Below, piece after piece: positions 8,763 through 15,026 of a DNA stretch of 42,759 nt. The position numbers and the translations under genes are program-made. Source of the stretch: LH-M37 sp032251315. GTDB lineage: Bacteria > Pseudomonadota > Gammaproteobacteria > SZUA-229. The DNA is taken from contig JAVVEE010000014.1 of the NCBI GenBank assembly GCA_032251315.1, positions 1 to 42,759 of the forward strand, written 5' to 3'. Below the pieces are notes generated by a model that had not been told where the DNA came from, did not search any database, and was given only the letters and a program-made list of their open reading frames with translations. Position 1 is the first letter of the stretch. Every line of letters starts with the position of its first letter.

Positions 8763-9165
8763 GGGCGTGTGACCGGTTATGTTGAAAACAATGAATAATA
8801 GAGTTGAAAGAGTGTCATGTCCAAACTATCAAAATAGTTAATTTGAGTTTTCTCGTTTTCACGGCCCTGTTGAAACCAGTCTCCCAGTGACTAACTCGAC
8901 TGCCTTCTCTAGCCATGCAATAAGTCAAATTATTTTTGCTAAATAATGTGATAACCACAACCCACAGATTACAGGCTTTTAACTCTCCTGCCGACATTGC
9001 TTTGCAGTCTTTTGAGCCGCCCCTCTCACCTTTATGTAACAGGCGGGAGCCGGGCTCTGACCTGCTGGTTATAAGCAGCTTTTTAATTATTGGGTAATTT
9101 GGCCCGCTAAAGCGTATGCTTGCTGCTGTTATAACACCCCCTAACAATGAACCTATGAGGCTGTA
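8763..9165. other. Divergent intergenic region
   Basis: This 403-bp space separates the M48 protease gene (minus) from the unknown gene at 9166 (plus), so promoters for both should lie here. A minus-strand frame at 8815-9267 is open for 150 codons but overlaps the downstream gene and has a composition unlike a protein. The segment 9079-9130 has complementary ends (AGCAGC and GCTGCT) that could form a long weak hairpin. I find no confident promoter, repeat or RNA gene. Confidence 0.4.
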
Positions 9166-9567
9166 ATGGAAGGCATAAGTGATATTAAGATTATTGGCAT
9201 AGATGAGCGGCGGCCGCCAAAAATCCTCAAGGAGCCTTATATCAACCTGTTTTTCAAGCTCACTCACAAGGCGCCAAAGGATTGGTGCGAAGCGTTCAAC
9301 CTGTTGATCGCGAAGCGGAAATATCCGGTAAAAATTAACCCTACGATGGGTCTGTTTGTTGAAACCTGGGTGCGCGTTCCCGCTGAGATAAATGCCTCAC
9401 TGGACGACATTAAAAAAGTGATCACTACCTGTACTGATGAGTACATTGCCCGTGTCGAAGCCGAAGCTCTCGCCATAAGCAATGCCAATGCGGATTCTAA
9501 AAACGCAGCCAGCGTCGCGCAGGTAGAACTGAACAAGGTTATCGAGGCTCTGGATTTTTCCGACTGA
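9166..9567 (+). CDS. Hypothetical protein, 133 residues
   Basis: I do not recognise this protein. It is soluble, with no signal peptide or membrane segment. The first two thirds look like a mixed alpha/beta fold (IKIIGIDERRPP, INLFFKLTHKAPKDWCEAFN, MGLFVETWVRVP). The last third is Ala/Asn-rich and helical (about 95-130), probably a coiled coil or capping helix. The ATG has a plausible ribosome site (GAGG, about 7 bases upstream). It stands alone, followed by a MITE-like element. Codon use looks like that of its neighbours, so I take it as a real gene of unknown function. Confidence 0.7.
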   Translation: MEGISDIKIIGIDERRPPKILKEPYINLFFKLTHKAPKDWCEAFNLLIAKRKYPVKINPTMGLFVETWVRVPAEINASLDDIKKVITTCTDEYIARVEAEALAISNANADSKNAASVAQVELNKVIEALDFSD

Positions 9568-9605
9568 TTTTCAGCCCGCGCTGAAAATGGCGTTATTCAC
9601 GTCCC

Positions 9606-9769
9606 AGGAGGCTGTCGGGTTTAGGGGGATTGAAGCGAGGGAATGGGAAAGTGAGCGCAAATTTTCCCGATTTTGAGGCGCATAGTTATTCTGCGCAACG
9701 AAAAACCGGGGGCATTTGCGCCGCTCTCCCGCTTCCGCAGCCAATTCATCCTGAATCCGACAGCCTCCT
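9606..9769. mobile_element. MITE-like element with 20-bp terminal inverted repeats
   Basis: The ends 9606-9625 and 9750-9769 are inverted repeats that match at 18 of 20 positions; the outer 13 bases (AGGAGGCTGTCGG and its complement) are perfect. The 164-bp interior has no gene and carries a smaller inverted repeat (GCGCA near 9679 and TGCGC near 9694). This is the structure of a non-autonomous miniature transposon mobilised by a transposase elsewhere. I see no clear target duplication. It ends 13 bp before the YfaZ-like gene's start and may have replaced its original leader. The in-frame extension of that gene upstream into the element is therefore not real coding sequence. Confidence 0.65.
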
Positions 9770-9782
9770 AATATTAATGGTT

Positions 9783-10364
9783 ATGAAAATATCACTTCAC
9801 CCTTTCATTACCGGCTGCGCTTTCTGTCTGTACGGGCTGATAAGCGGCAACGCTTATGCACAAACTTTTGCCCTGGAAGCCGGTGAAAAAAACATAGCGG
9901 CTGCTTACACAACGCCGGCCATGAAGGCCTTTGCCCCGGCGCTGATTTTTGATGCGCGCCTGCTTTACACACGTGAAAACAATCATCAGGATCTATTCGC
10001 CGGCGCCGGTCTCATCGCTTTTACTGACATCACCAGTCAACTTGAGCTGGGCATTGGCCTTAGCATTATTGCTGCCGATCCGCTGGCGTCTTATTTGTCG
10101 GCACTCGCACCCGGTGCCGAACTGGTTTATCGCCCTTCGAACATGCCGCGCCTGAAACTTTTCACTAATGGCTATTATGCCACTCACGCTTTGACTTTTT
10201 CACAGGGCCGAAGCGTCGCCATGCAATCGTTCAATGCCGATTACAGGCTCTCCGCTCATAGCGCTTTCCGGATCGGCTACCGGCGCATAAGAATGGTGCT
10301 CAATAATGGCATCATCACCGATTTTAATCGTGGCGTTTATCTGGGACTGTTATGGAATTTTTAA
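9783..10364 (+). CDS. YfaZ-like outer-membrane protein
   Basis: The protein (193 residues from the ATG at 9783; an ATG at 9777 adds two residues) starts with a signal peptide ending at AYA, followed by QTFALEAG. The rest alternates polar and hydrophobic residues like beta strands, with patterns seen in YfaZ-family proteins: DARLLYTRENNHQDLFAGAG, GYRRIRMVLNNG and a last strand ending in Phe (GVYLGLLWNF), the usual barrel signal. YfaZ proteins are small predicted outer-membrane barrels of unknown function. The in-frame codons upstream belong to the MITE-like element, which leaves the gene without an obvious ribosome site and perhaps with a new promoter. Confidence 0.65.
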   Translation: MKISLHPFITGCAFCLYGLISGNAYAQTFALEAGEKNIAAAYTTPAMKAFAPALIFDARLLYTRENNHQDLFAGAGLIAFTDITSQLELGIGLSIIAADPLASYLSALAPGAELVYRPSNMPRLKLFTNGYYATHALTFSQGRSVAMQSFNADYRLSAHSAFRIGYRRIRMVLNNGIITDFNRGVYLGLLWNF

Positions 10365-10502
10365 GCCCGCAGTGACACGGATATTTAAACATCCATATAT
10401 AAATAGCTTAAGATCCAGCGCATTGAATCGATTAGCGGATGGCGACAATAAATCAGTAGCCGTAACTAACCATACCCGCTCCATAAACTCAGGTGAGTCG
10501 TT

Positions 10503-10621
10503 ATGACAACTGACCAAATTATGATCATCTCGGTGCTGCTGGTCACCATGGCACTGTTTCTCTGGGGTCGTTGGCGCCATGATATGATCGCCATGGCGGC
10601 CCTGCTGGTCTGTGTGTTTCC
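10503..10621 (+). CDS. SLC13/DASS-family permease, N-terminal fragment before gap
   Basis: Only 39 residues are visible before the second N run. They contain one hydrophobic segment followed by WGRWRHDMIAMAALLVCVF, which is typical of the first two helices of SLC13-type permeases with TrkA-C domains (sodium/sulfate or dicarboxylate symporters). AGGTGA precedes the ATG at a good distance. Such proteins are about 580-610 residues, but the sequence after the gap encodes none of it. The gap must therefore hide around 1.7 kb rather than 99 bp, or the gene is truncated. Substrate cannot be told from this piece. Confidence 0.6.
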
Positions 10622-10720
10622 NNNNNNNNNNNNNNNNNNNNNNNNNNNNNNNNNNNNNNNNNNNNNNNNNNNNNNNNNNNNNNNNNNNNNNNNNNNNNNN
10701 NNNNNNNNNNNNNNNNNNNN
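10622..10720. other. Assembly gap of 99 N
   Basis: This is the second run of exactly 99 N. It interrupts the SLC13-like permease gene after its first 39 codons. No permease sequence resumes on the far side, only a short intergenic stretch before the EncFtn gene. The gap must be much longer than shown, and genes could be hidden in it. Confidence 0.95.
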
Positions 10721-10744
10721 TTTACATCCCTGTTAAATCTACCG

Positions 10745-10772
10745 TTACTGCTTTTCCTATCTGCTCTAGAAT
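10745..10772 (+). promoter_or_regulatory. Possible promoter of the EncFtn gene
   Basis: TAGAAT (10767-10772) is a good -10 match. It lies 16 bp after TTACTG, a poor -35, and 45 bp ahead of the EncFtn start codon. Weak evidence; the upstream context is lost in the gap. Confidence 0.3.
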
Positions 10773-10817
10773 AGTTTACTATTGACCAGCAAATTCATTA
10801 CTCAACAGGAGTGCACC

Positions 10818-11105
10818 ATGTCAAACGAAGGCTATCACGAACCCATTGAAGAGCTTAACGACGCAACCCGGGATATGCACCGCGCCATCACTTCGCTGAT
10901 GGAAGAGCTGGAAGCCGCCGACTGGTATAACCAGCGCGTCGTTGCCTGCAAGGATGATGAGCTGAAGGATATCCTCGCGCACAACCGTGACGAGGAAAAA
11001 GAACACGCCGCCATGCTGATGGAATGGATACGTCGTCAGGACCCGATGATGGACAAGCACCTGAAAGATTACCTCTTTACCGACAAGCCCATCGCACATA
11101 AATAA
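10818..11105 (+). CDS. Encapsulated ferritin-like protein (EncFtn family), no targeting peptide
   Basis: The protein has 95 residues; the ATG at 10818 is preceded by ACAGGAG. It closely resembles EncFtn of Rhodospirillum rubrum: THEP-like start (YHEPIEEL), MEELEAADWYNQR, ILAHNRDEEKEHAAM and LFTDKPI. The ferroxidase residues of that family fall on Glu30, Glu60 and His63, with the entry-site Glu29, Glu32 and Trp36 also kept. EncFtn forms a decamer of two-helix subunits that oxidises iron(II), and works inside an encapsulin shell that stores the mineral. Here the protein stops at PIAHK and lacks the C-terminal encapsulin-targeting extension. No encapsulin gene follows; one could be hidden in the gap upstream. 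It may act as a free ferroxidase (inference). Confidence 0.9.
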   Translation: MSNEGYHEPIEELNDATRDMHRAITSLMEELEAADWYNQRVVACKDDELKDILAHNRDEEKEHAAMLMEWIRRQDPMMDKHLKDYLFTDKPIAHK

Positions 11106-11145
11106 TTAATCATTGTTTTTTCCCGCAGGGACGCGGAGACAAACG

Positions 11146-11183
11146 TACTCCCTTAGCCGCGCAGGGCCGTGGCTACGGGAGTA
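11146..11183. repeat. Long hairpin between EncFtn and SET genes
   Basis: Arms 11146-11161 and 11168-11183 pair at 14 of 16 positions around a 6-base loop. The hairpin lies between two convergent genes but has no T-run on the right side. The sequence just upstream (GCAGGGACGCGGAGAC) resembles the GC-rich repeat at 13159 and 28206, so this is more likely a repeat element than a true terminator, though it could still block read-through. Confidence 0.45.
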
Positions 11184-11228
11184 GTTTCAGACTAAAATTA
11201 GAATCTGACTTCAGCCGGAAGCTGAAAT

Positions 11229-11570
11229 CTAATCGCAATTGTCCGGATCGGGCTCTTCACCGTAATTAATAGTAAGTTCCTGACCGGCTTTGATGTTTTT
11301 GATGGCATAGAGATCGAAACCATCAAATTCAGCATGGGGCTTCTTGCTGTGGTTGAGATAACGCAGAAGATTCAGCCCATCCCGACCGATCCATTCGTCC
11401 TCTTCCTCTTCAACCCAGAGCACATGGCTGCCGTTTTCGACGACTTCCGGGCCATCGTAAGTACCCATATAGTCGCCTTTTTTTATTGCCACCCGGGCAT
11501 ACAGACCTTTGCCGTGTATGCCCGACTGATCAACGTAATACAGCGCTTCCAGTTCATCAGATCCCAGCAT
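11229..11570 (-). CDS. Small SET-domain protein
   Basis: The protein has 113 residues and consists of little more than a SET domain. It starts with the fold's first strands (GIHGKGLYARVAIKKGDYMGTYDG). It carries the pseudoknot motifs LLRYLNHSKKPHAEF (the NHS..PN-type SAM and catalytic site) and LYAIKNIKAGQELTINYGEE (the GEE.T.DY-type motif). The NYG at the end supplies the catalytic tyrosine. SET proteins methylate lysines; small bacterial ones act on unknown protein targets. It sits 22 bp after the SlyD gene on the same strand and may share its transcript. The very acidic loop VEEEEDEW is unusual. No pre- or post-SET zinc cysteines are visible. Confidence 0.85.
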   Translation of the reverse strand: MLGSDELEALYYVDQSGIHGKGLYARVAIKKGDYMGTYDGPEVVENGSHVLWVEEEEDEWIGRDGLNLLRYLNHSKKPHAEFDGFDLYAIKNIKAGQELTINYGEEPDPDNCD

Positions 11571-11592
11571 GTGCCTTCCCTATCCAGCTAAT

Positions 11593-12075
11593 TTAGTGCT
11601 CACCGCCTTCTGCGCCATGCACGTGGCCATGCTCCTTCTCTTCTGCGGAGGCTTCTCTAACATCAGCCACTTTCACGTCGAAGTTAAGATCCATGCCCGC
11701 TAGCGGATGGTTGCCATCGACAACAATCACGTCGTCTTTGATTTCGGACACGGTGACCATCAATGTGTCACCGGTAGGGCTTTCTGCATGAAACTGCATG
11801 CCGATCTGTATGTCCGCATCCGCTTCAAACATCTCTTTTGGCACTTCCTGAATCTGCTCTTCGCTACGTTCGCCGTAGGCTTCTGCGGCGGGAATTTTTA
11901 CACTGAGCTCTTCACCGGCCTGCTTGCCGGTGAGCGCGGTTTCCAGACCGGGGATAATATTCTGTGCGCCGTGCATATATACAAAGCTGCCATCCTCAGA
12001 CTGATCCAGGACATTACCTTCGTTGTCTTTTAGCGTGTAGTGTAGGGTTGCGACTTTTTCATTTTCGATCTGCAT
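11593..12075 (-). CDS. slyD: FKBP-type peptidyl-prolyl isomerase, SlyD-like
   Basis: The protein has 160 residues from the ATG at 12075; an in-frame TTG four codons earlier is less likely. The FKBP domain is split (residues 1-65 and 130-145: VATLHYTLKDNEGNVLDQS, IPGLETALTGKQAGEE, HPLAGMDLNFDVKV) around an insert-in-flap domain (about 70-125, with PAAEAYGERSEEQIQEVPK). This is the SlyD/SlpA layout of cytoplasmic prolyl isomerases with chaperone activity. The C-terminal tail is short and has few histidines (EHGHVHGAEGGEH), far fewer than the metal-binding tail of E. coli SlyD, so a nickel role is less certain. The downstream SET gene may be co-transcribed. Confidence 0.88.
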   Translation of the reverse strand: MQIENEKVATLHYTLKDNEGNVLDQSEDGSFVYMHGAQNIIPGLETALTGKQAGEELSVKIPAAEAYGERSEEQIQEVPKEMFEADADIQIGMQFHAESPTGDTLMVTVSEIKDDVIVVDGNHPLAGMDLNFDVKVADVREASAEEKEHGHVHGAEGGEH

Positions 12076-12376
12076 GATGGATACCAAGTAGTGTTTAGGG
12101 GGGCGAATTTTATCAGACCTGACTAATTATCGAAAGTTGACCATTTCCTGATGTTCTTCGACATCACTGTCATCCCAAACACCGGTGCTTCAACCCCAAA
12201 TTAATGCCCGAGACCGGCACGGCAGCGTCACAATCAAATATATATCTATCGCTATTAACGATATACTGCATCGCTATAGGTTGCCGGCTGCAATTCCGAC
12301 TTGCCGCCGCCCGAGTCCGCTCGCTACAATATTTATGCATTAACGCTTTTACCCGTATTTCAGGCTATTTACTACT
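12076..12376. other. Divergent slyD/yqhA intergenic region with direct repeats
   Basis: This 301-bp space separates slyD (minus) and yqhA (plus). It contains two copies of ATCGCTAT at 12248-12255 and 12270-12277, 22 bp apart (two helical turns), in an AT-rich stretch that reads TATATATCTATCGC on the left. Such helically phased repeats can be a regulator site. I see no RNA gene. Confidence 0.4.
12301..12330 (+). promoter_or_regulatory. Candidate sigma-70 promoter for yqhA
   Basis: TTGCCG (12301-12306) and TACAAT (12325-12330) are separated by 18 bp; they match the consensus -35 and -10 at 4/6 and 5/6. The -10 lies 46 bp before the yqhA start codon and the -35 lies 24 bp after the second ATCGCTAT repeat. 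Confidence 0.45.
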
Positions 12377-12868
12377 ATGATCGAACGCACTGCCGAGTCC
12401 CTTCTTTACGCCAGCCGCTGGCTGCTGGCCCCGATTTACCTTGGCCTGAGTCTGGGACTGATTGTTCTGGGCATCAAGTTTTTCCAGGAAATTTATCATG
12501 TGCTGCCCCTGATCTTCAGCATGAAAGAAACCGAAGTGGTGCTGCTGATCCTCAGCCTTATTGATATCGCTCTGGTCGGCGGCCTGCTGGTGATGGTGAT
12601 GCTCAGCGGTTATGAAAATTTTGTCTCCTCCATCGACATCGAAGAGGGCAAAGAGAAGCTGTCCTGGCTGGGCAAGATGGATTCCGGCTCGCTCAAACAG
12701 AAGGTCGCCGCCTCCATTGTCGCCATCTCCTCCATTCACCTGCTGAAGGCGTTTATGAATGCTGATCAGATCGATAACGACAAGCTTATGTGGTACGTGA
12801 TTATCCATATCACTTTCGTCCTCTCCGCCATGGGCATGGCCTATGTCGACCGCATGAACCAGCACTGA
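12377..12868 (+). CDS. yqhA: YqhA-like integral membrane protein (UPF0114)
   Basis: The protein has 163 residues with four predicted membrane segments: about 10-32 (SRWLLAPIYLGLSLGLIVLG), 50-75, 105-125 and 138-155. The signatures MIERTAESLLYASRWLLAP, MVMLSGYENFVS and MNADQ match the UPF0114/YqhA family, whose members are 160-175 residues and of unknown function. It lies in the inner membrane. It is followed after 9 bp by a small unknown gene, probably in the same operon. Confidence 0.88.
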   Translation: MIERTAESLLYASRWLLAPIYLGLSLGLIVLGIKFFQEIYHVLPLIFSMKETEVVLLILSLIDIALVGGLLVMVMLSGYENFVSSIDIEEGKEKLSWLGKMDSGSLKQKVAASIVAISSIHLLKAFMNADQIDNDKLMWYVIIHITFVLSAMGMAYVDRMNQH

Positions 12869-12877
12869 GGAAAACGC

Positions 12878-13120
12878 ATGCGCGGCATTATTCCTCCCGA
12901 TCCTGAAACCAACGTCTCCAATATGGAATTCGCCGTGGTCTACGTGCCGCGCCGTAGCCGTAAGCGCTTTGCGGCAGGTTGCGTGGAAATTATGGCGACC
13001 GCCGCTGCCGCCGTCGACGCCGCCGACCCGGAGAACAAACGCTACGCCGCCCGAGTCTGCGGCCCCTCAAAATCCTCCGAAGGGCAGTCGATTTATTATC
13101 TGCTCGAATGGCTGGAGTGA
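12878..13120 (+). CDS. Hypothetical small protein, 80 residues
   Basis: I do not recognise a named family. GGAAAA precedes the ATG and the gene begins 9 bp after yqhA, which supports translation. The protein is soluble, with VSNMEFAVVYVPRRSRKRF, an alanine-rich helix (IMATAAAAVDAADPENK) and the end EGQSIYYLLEWLE. No membrane segment or cysteine cluster is present (Cys17-type singletons only). Co-transcription with yqhA is its only functional hint. Confidence 0.6.
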   Translation: MRGIIPPDPETNVSNMEFAVVYVPRRSRKRFAAGCVEIMATAAAAVDAADPENKRYAARVCGPSKSSEGQSIYYLLEWLE

Positions 13121-13158
13121 ATGTTTCCGGTTTAGCTGTTGGTTTAAACCCTGGTGCG

Positions 13159-13180
13159 TTCACCGCAGAGGCGCAGAGAA
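13159..13180. repeat. GC-rich intergenic repeat, copy A
   Basis: This 22-bp unit (core CACCGCAGAGGCGCAGAGAA, 13161-13180) occurs identically at 28206-28227 and, inverted with an insertion, at 28321-28351. It lies between the small unknown gene and the 3' end of the glycosyltransferase gene. Short GC-rich units of this type are widespread in proteobacterial intergenic DNA. Confidence 0.7.
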
Positions 13181-13202
13181 CGCACTTATCTTTAATATCC
13201 GA

Positions 13203-14237
13203 CTAACCCACATCCAGGTAGTCATCGCCCATGACATAGCCCAGGTTATCCAGATAGGTCCGTATCTCTTCGCGCGCACCGTGGTTGGTGACGTAGTTCA
13301 GCACAAAGGGCTTATCGTCGCGCGCCAGCCAGTCGGGAAGTTCCACCCTGGCTCCATTATGAATCGCACCGATTTTTTTCTCATCGATGTCTATCCAGGC
13401 CATTGGCTCGAAGCCTTTTTCAATAAGGTGCTGCACGCGCTGGCGTGTTTTTCGCCCCGCGCCCCAGTAAACAATGGCCCGGTTTTTTATTCTCGGATCC
13501 AGCGCCAGATATTCGGCGCGCAGCAGATCAAAAGCGCGGCGGCGATACTGTGTGGCGGTGCGTGACAGTCGGCTTTCAGATTCACGCCAGTGCAGCAGCA
13601 CTTCGGGCAGCTTGTCCATGACATGGCCGTGATGGTGCAGGCGCAGCCACAGCTCGTAATCTTCCGGAAAATCGCCGGCTTTATAACCGCCGAGGGCGAG
13701 GATGGCCTGTTTGCGAAACATCACCGAGGGATGTGCCAGCGGTGACTCCACATAGATCTCGCGCCGGATGGCCGCCGGTGACTGACACAGGTTCTGCCAG
13801 CGAATGTATTCGCGATAGCCCGCCTGCACTTTTTCTTCGGGGAACTTTCGCACCTGTGTCGCCAGCATCACCACCTCAGGGTGCTGTTGCAGGTAGTGTA
13901 TCTGTTTCTGCAAGCGTTGCGGGTACATGATGTCATCGCCATCCATGCGCGCGACCAGATCGGCGCGGCAGTGCTGCATACCGAAATTCAGCGCCGGTAC
14001 CAGACCCTTGTGCCGGTTTTTTATAATACGGATGCGCTCATCCCCGTAGGCCTGCAATATATCCACCGAGGCGTCGCTGGAGAAATCATCCACGGCGATG
14101 ATTTCGAAATCGGCCAGCGTCTGCTGCAGTATCGAATCGATGCATTCTCGCAGAGTTTCGCCGGCATTATAAAAAGGCAGCAGAACACTAACTGCCGGCT
14201 GCCTGCTGATAAAGCTCTCAGGCTTGATCTGACTCAC
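13203..14237 (-). CDS. Family 2 glycosyltransferase with C-terminal Rossmann-like domain
   Basis: The protein has 344 residues. The N-terminal GT-A domain (about 14-240) has VSVLLPFYNAGETL, the nucleotide site IIAVDDFSSD, the DXD motif in ARMDGDD, and the acceptor-side motif FPEDYELWLR. No membrane segments are seen, so it is cytosolic and uses a nucleotide sugar. The C-terminal 90 residues (YWGAGRKTRQRV...WIDIDEKKIG) resemble a nucleotide-binding Rossmann unit attached to some GT2 enzymes. Donor and acceptor are unknown. Its ATG overlaps the stop of the upstream thioredoxin-HEAT gene by four bases (ATGA), so the two are translationally coupled. There is no polysaccharide gene cluster around it. 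Confidence 0.85.
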   Translation of the reverse strand: MSQIKPESFISRQPAVSVLLPFYNAGETLRECIDSILQQTLADFEIIAVDDFSSDASVDILQAYGDERIRIIKNRHKGLVPALNFGMQHCRADLVARMDGDDIMYPQRLQKQIHYLQQHPEVVMLATQVRKFPEEKVQAGYREYIRWQNLCQSPAAIRREIYVESPLAHPSVMFRKQAILALGGYKAGDFPEDYELWLRLHHHGHVMDKLPEVLLHWRESESRLSRTATQYRRRAFDLLRAEYLALDPRIKNRAIVYWGAGRKTRQRVQHLIEKGFEPMAWIDIDEKKIGAIHNGARVELPDWLARDDKPFVLNYVTNHGAREEIRTYLDNLGYVMGDDYLDVG

Positions 14238-14887
14238 TCCACCGGCACGCCCAATTCACGCAACGCCTCCAGACTCTCTTCGGCGACTTCGCGCACCAGT
14301 TCGCTGTCGTCTTTTTGTAGCGATTTAATAAATGGTACGGCTGCTTTATTCTGCGTCAGCGAGAGGTAATGGCAGGCGTCCGCGCGCACTCTTTCGTCCT
14401 CGTGCCGGGTGTATTCGCCCAGTGCCTGAATATAGGGGGCGAACCAGTCGGCGGGGGCATGCTCTTCCAAAATTACACCCACACCCAGGCGGACATTTAT
14501 ACCGGCTTCGGCATCTTCCAGCAGCGCCAGCACATGGCTGATCAGCTCATGCTGCTTCGCGACCAGCGCCACCACCGTGTTCACCCGCCCCGCCTTAAGC
14601 TCTTCTGAAATATAGGCACGCGCACCTTCGTCACTGCCCGCCTGCCTGGCTTTTTCCAGCAGCTCGCCCTGGCTGTGCAAGCCGGTCAGCTCAAACCAGC
14701 CGACTTTCATCCACGGCACCGCTCTAACCCCCAGTTCTGCGGCCCGCTCCGGCCTGTGTTCGATATTCACCATTTCCAGCGTTGCAATCTCACCCTGCTT
14801 GAGCAGTTCGCTCAGTGATTTCATTACACTGGCGCAATGCGGGCATTGTCCGGTTATCAGCAAAACAACATCGGGAACATGTGACAT
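14234..14887 (-). CDS. Thioredoxin/glutaredoxin-like domain fused to HEAT repeats
   Basis: The protein has 217 residues. The first 75 form a thioredoxin-like domain: beta strand VVLLITGQCPHCASVM with a CPHC active site, then RAVPWMKVGWFELTG containing the cis-proline (VPW). Residues about 80-215 are helical repeats of HEAT type (VRADACHYLSLTQNKAAVPFIKSLQKDDSELVREVAEESLEAL is cut here into DACHYLSLTQ and KSLQKDDSELVREVAEE). The function is probably protein disulfide or thiol exchange with a partner bound by the HEAT part (inference). It is cytosolic, with no signal peptide. It is coupled by a 4-bp overlap to the GT2 gene. This domain combination is uncommon. Confidence 0.75.
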   Translation of the reverse strand: MSHVPDVVLLITGQCPHCASVMKSLSELLKQGEIATLEMVNIEHRPERAAELGVRAVPWMKVGWFELTGLHSQGELLEKARQAGSDEGARAYISEELKAGRVNTVVALVAKQHELISHVLALLEDAEAGINVRLGVGVILEEHAPADWFAPYIQALGEYTRHEDERVRADACHYLSLTQNKAAVPFIKSLQKDDSELVREVAEESLEALRELGVPVE

Positions 14888-15026
14888 AGGGCGTTTTATC
14901 CTTTAATTTATTTAAGAAAATTTCGCTAAAAAACAGTTGATGAGTGGGAATTAAGCACCCAAACCGGGTCCAAATCTGCGACAATCAATTTAGCATTTAT
15001 CATCCAGACCTTCTATGCTCATTCTT

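Noticed and set aside
8815..9267. A 150-codon minus-strand open frame
   Set aside because: It overlaps the better-supported gene at 9166, has an irregular composition and no family features or ribosome site.
9630..9782. N-terminal extension of the YfaZ-like protein
   Set aside because: It lies in the MITE-like element and precedes a clear signal peptide, so the later ATG is preferred.
10818..11105. Ordinary bacterioferritin or Dps
   Set aside because: The two-helix 95-residue layout and MEELEAADWY signature fit EncFtn, not four-helix ferritins.
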